This document shows positions 6,645 to 8,478 of a DNA stretch of 8,478 nucleotides, one piece after another (position 1 is the stretch's first letter; every line of letters begins with the position of its first letter). The position numbers and the translations under genes were made by a program. Below the pieces are notes generated by a model that had not been told where the DNA came from, did not search any database, and saw only the letters and a list, made by a program, of their open reading frames with translations. Source of the DNA: JANNAV01 sp031384695 (GTDB taxonomy: Bacteria; Pseudomonadota; Alphaproteobacteria; Rhodobacterales; Rhodobacteraceae); the NCBI GenBank assembly GCA_031384695.1, contig JANNAV010000164.1, positions 1-8,478 of the forward strand. The letters are read 5' to 3'.

Positions 6645-7592
6645 TTTCCACGCGACCAACAGCCCCGTCGCCGCCGCTTGCCCCCGCGCAGCCTCCACCG
6701 CCGCAAAGGCCGCCCCGCGCGGCAGGCTTGCCACCACCATCGCCGCATCCGCCAACACCACCGCCCCCCCGCGTGCGATCAGCGTAAAGATCAGCGGCCC
6801 GGTCGACCACCAGGCCGGCACATCCGGCATCAGGGCCAACACCTGCGGCAACACCGCGTTCAACCGGTTGAGCACCGGATGGCCAGGCGGCGCCATGATC
6901 AGCGAATTGGCCAGCAACAGCCCGCCCATGCCGGTTTGCCGCGGCACATCCTCGGCCATCGCCCCCAACCCTCGCATCGGCAGCAGATCGTGAAAGCTGA
7001 TGTCGTCGCGCGCCGGATACCAGTCGCAATCAAGATATATCCCGCCCTCCGCCGCCAGCACCCGGTAGCGCGCCACATCCACGGCGCCGGGATAATCGCC
7101 CCGCGCCAGCATCCCCGCGTAGACAGGGTCATCCCCCAACCCGATCGCCAGCAGATCATCCTCGCGCCACAACCGGTATTCATAGCCCTGCGCCCGCGCA
7201 TGCGCGCGCCACGCCGCAACCCCCGGCGGCACCTCCAGCCCGCCTATCCATATCTGATGCAGCACACGCGGCACCGGCGCGCGGTTGGCCGCCGCAATCG
7301 TGCGCCGCTCGGCCAGATCAAACCGCGCGAACCGCGCCAATACCTCCGGCGGCGGCACCAGATGATACTGCAACCCCACCCGGCGCACCGCATCGCCGTC
7401 GCGCTTGGCCTCTTTCAGCATCGCGGCCTGCAACCGCCGTGGCAGGCCCAGCGCGGTCAACTGGCCCAACTCGCCCACCGCAGGATCAGCGGCGATCACC
7501 GCAAGCGCCGCCCGTGCCGCCCCCGCATCCCCCGCCGCGCGCAACACCGCCACCTCAGCCAAAACCGCCGTCAACCGCTGCTTTTCAGACAT
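6636..7592 (-). CDS. GT32-type glycosyltransferase with DxD motif
   Basis: The 318-residue protein looks like a family 32 glycosyltransferase (the OCH1/capsular sugar-transferase group). PRVLHQIWIGG (108-118) opens the GT-A domain, ARYRVLAAEGGIYLDCDWYP (174-193) carries the metal- and nucleotide-sugar-binding DxD as Asp188-Cys-Asp190, and STGP (263-266) lies in the acceptor region. Residues 1-100 form an Ala/Leu-rich, probably helical N-terminal part with no clear family. No signal peptide or membrane segment is evident. ATG 7592 is preferred: AAGG lies about eight bases upstream, while a TTG at 7703 would add 37 unlikely residues. The gene faces the deacetylase gene tail to tail with a 9-bp overlap (6636-6644), and it diverges from the ABC ATPase gene. 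Donor and acceptor are unknown. Association with the neighbouring glycan genes is likely but rests on position. Confidence 0.85.
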   Translation of the reverse strand: MSEKQRLTAVLAEVAVLRAAGDAGAARAALAVIAADPAVGELGQLTALGLPRRLQAAMLKEAKRDGDAVRRVGLQYHLVPPPEVLARFARFDLAERRTIAAANRAPVPRVLHQIWIGGLEVPPGVAAWRAHARAQGYEYRLWREDDLLAIGLGDDPVYAGMLARGDYPGAVDVARYRVLAAEGGIYLDCDWYPARDDISFHDLLPMRGLGAMAEDVPRQTGMGGLLLANSLIMAPPGHPVLNRLNAVLPQVLALMPDVPAWWSTGPLIFTLIARGGAVVLADAAMVVASLPRGAAFAAVEAARGQAAATGLLVAWKSW

Positions 7593-7654
7593 CGCACCCG
7601 CCTTTCCGGCCTTGAACCCTGCAACCCGCCTTCCCGCAAGCTGCCGAACAACAC

Positions 7655-7670
7655 GATATGCATGGATATG
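7655..7670. repeat. GATATG direct repeat with 10-bp period
   Basis: GATATG occurs at 7655-7660 and again at 7665-7670, separated by CATG, so the copies sit on the same helix face. The right copy overlaps a - strand TATCAT box. This could be an operator for a dimeric regulator, or chance in an AT-rich patch. Confidence 0.35.
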
Positions 7671-7734
7671 ATAGCATTTGCCCCCCGCAATGATCGTAGA
7701 CAAAAAAAATCCGCTGCGTTAGCGTCAACCCGGT

Positions 7735-7748
7735 GGCGGGAACCCGCC
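7735..7748. promoter_or_regulatory. Perfect GC-rich dyad upstream of the ABC ATPase gene
   Basis: GGCGGG (7735-7740) and CCCGCC (7743-7748) are perfect inverted arms around AA. The site lies about 48 bp before the ATPase ATG. It could be a repressor or activator operator, or a leader hairpin with a GAAC loop. I do not recognise the binding protein. Confidence 0.4.
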
Positions 7749-7781
7749 CAAATGCTGGCCTGCGAGGTCCGGACGAACAGA

Positions 7782-7798
7782 AGGGACCACGCGGAATG
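7782..7798 (+). promoter_or_regulatory. Ribosome binding site of the ABC ATPase gene
   Basis: AAGGGA lies about nine bases before the ATG at 7796 and supports that start. Confidence 0.65.
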
Positions 7799-8478
7799 AG
7801 CCTTGATGCGGATCTGTTGCGGATCGAAAATCTGCGGGTCTCGTTTCCGATGGTGCGCGGCGGCATTGATGCGGTGCGCGGTGCCAACCTGCGGGTGCGG
7901 CCTGGCAAGGTCACCGCACTGGTGGGCGAAAGCGGCTCCGGCAAATCGGTGATCAGCCAGGCCATCATGGGCCTGCAACCGCAGATAGCACAAGTCAGCG
8001 GCAAAGTGCTGTTCAACGATCCGCTCACCCCCGGCCATACCACCGACATGCTGGCCCTGCCACGCGATGGCCGCCAGATGCGCGCCATCCGGGGTGGCCG
8101 CATGGGCATGATCTTTCAGGAACCGATGACCTCGTTTTCGCCGCTCCACACCGTCGGCAACCAGATATCCGAGGCGCTGCGCATCCATTCCGGCACGACC
8201 AAACGCGAACAGCGCGCCGCCTGCGAGGATATGCTGGGGCAGGTAGGCTTTTCAAACCCCGCCCGCGTCTTCGACATGTATCCGTTCGAACTTTCGGGCG
8301 GCATGCGCCAGCGCGCGATGATCGCCATGGCGCTGATCTGCGGCCCTGCCCTGCTGATCGCCGACGAGCCGACCACGGCGCTCGATGTCACCATTCAGGC
8401 GCAGATTCTGAAACTGATGCGCGACATGCAGCAGCGTCTCAACATGGCGATCCTGCTCATCACCCATGATCTGGGCGT
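7796..8478 (+). CDS. Peptide/nickel-type ABC transporter ATP-binding protein (5' part, runs off window)
   Basis: The first 227 residues of an ATPase that powers a peptide/nickel-type (Dpp/Opp) importer at the inner face of the membrane. All nucleotide-binding motifs visible so far are intact: Walker A GESGSGKS (44-51), Q-loop FQEPMTS with Gln108, signature LSGGM (166-170), Walker B LLIADE (186-191), D-loop ALD, and the H-loop His224. The DppD/OppD-like layout, including the MTSF(N/S)P-type segment after the Q-loop, separates it from amino-acid or sugar importer ATPases. Here that segment reads MTSFSPLHTVG instead of the more common MTSLNP. The reading frame has no stop before the window edge. 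The protein may be a single DppD-like subunit of about 330 residues or a double-domain DppD-DppF fusion; the window cannot tell. The substrate is unknown. It is the first gene of its transcription unit, transcribed away from GT32. Confidence 0.92.
   Translation, partial: MSLDADLLRIENLRVSFPMVRGGIDAVRGANLRVRPGKVTALVGESGSGKSVISQAIMGLQPQIAQVSGKVLFNDPLTPGHTTDMLALPRDGRQMRAIRGGRMGMIFQEPMTSFSPLHTVGNQISEALRIHSGTTKREQRAACEDMLGQVGFSNPARVFDMYPFELSGGMRQRAMIAMALICGPALLIADEPTTALDVTIQAQILKLMRDMQQRLNMAILLITHDLG

Larger units (their letters stand above)
7593..7795. promoter_or_regulatory. Divergent intergenic region between GT32 and ABC ATPase genes
   Basis: These 203 bp contain no supported gene. The middle (about 7645-7710) is clearly richer in A/T than the surrounding DNA. 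It holds the GATATG direct repeat, a TATCAT -10-like box on the - strand (7673-7668) without a good -35, and an A8 run at 7702-7709. The right part holds a perfect dyad at 7735-7748. Promoters for both outgoing genes should lie here, but I cannot fix either. Confidence 0.5.

Noticed and set aside
7702..7724. Possible - strand terminator (weak stem followed by T8)
   Set aside because: The stem (CGCT/AGCG around a 5-base loop) has only four base pairs. It would stop only antisense transcripts from the ABC gene, so the A8/T8 run is more likely part of an AT-rich control region.
6678..7799. Long open + strand frame opposite the GT32 gene (373 codons)
   Set aside because: Arg/Pro/Gln-rich with no domain signal. 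The - strand frame carries the DxD and other GT32 motifs, and the + frame runs through the divergent intergenic region.
1..8478. Mobile element, CRISPR array, tRNA/rRNA or attachment sites
   Set aside because: I found no transposase or integrase, no regularly spaced repeats beyond the 12-bp coding repeat, and no tRNA-like cloverleaf or rRNA sequence.

Overview
The window is GC-rich, densely coded DNA with the codon use and gene families of an alphaproteobacterium, most likely Rhodobacterales (Rhodobacter/Paracoccus/Roseobacter relatives). This rests on three things: the FdsA-type formate dehydrogenase, the typical N-terminus of the family 4 glycosyltransferase, and the G-rich intergenic hairpin block after fdsA, which resembles repeats I associate with that order. 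I see no rRNA, tRNA, CRISPR array, insertion sequence or phage gene.

Layout. (1) Bases 1-1006, + strand: the 3' part of a molybdenum formate dehydrogenase alpha subunit, followed by hairpins in a short convergent gap. (2) Bases 1145-4600, - strand: a tightly packed three-gene unit read right to left. A WbpA-type UDP-N-acetylhexosamine 6-dehydrogenase comes first, then a small SAM-dependent methyltransferase (ATGA overlap), then a calcineurin-like metallophosphoesterase (26-bp overlap). (3) Bases 4601-4818: a divergent promoter region. (4) Bases 4819-6644, + strand: a two-gene unit, a GT4 glycosyltransferase and a NodB-like polysaccharide deacetylase with no visible signal peptide, joined by an ATGA overlap. 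(5) Bases 6636-7592, - strand: a GT32-type glycosyltransferase with a DxD motif, whose 3' end overlaps that of the deacetylase by 9 bp. (6) Bases 7593-7795: a divergent intergenic region with an AT-rich patch, a 10-bp-phased direct repeat and a perfect dyad. (7) Bases 7796-8478, + strand: the 5' part of a peptide/nickel-type ABC importer ATPase, cut by the window edge.

How the genes may work together. The central six genes (about 1145-7592) look like a small glycan module. One enzyme makes a UDP-HexNAc uronic acid, two glycosyltransferases could add sugars, and a deacetylase, a methyltransferase and a phosphoesterase could modify the product or an intermediate. No flippase, polymerase or export gene is present, so any such pathway would need genes elsewhere. 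Functional linkage is inferred from gene order and translational overlap; the product is unknown. The flanking formate dehydrogenase and ABC importer genes look unrelated.

The individual families are well known. The most interesting points are the unassigned combination of genes, the apparently cytoplasmic NodB-like protein, the phosphoesterase with a long C-terminal extension, the lack of a ribosome binding site before the GT4 start, and the two divergent control regions.
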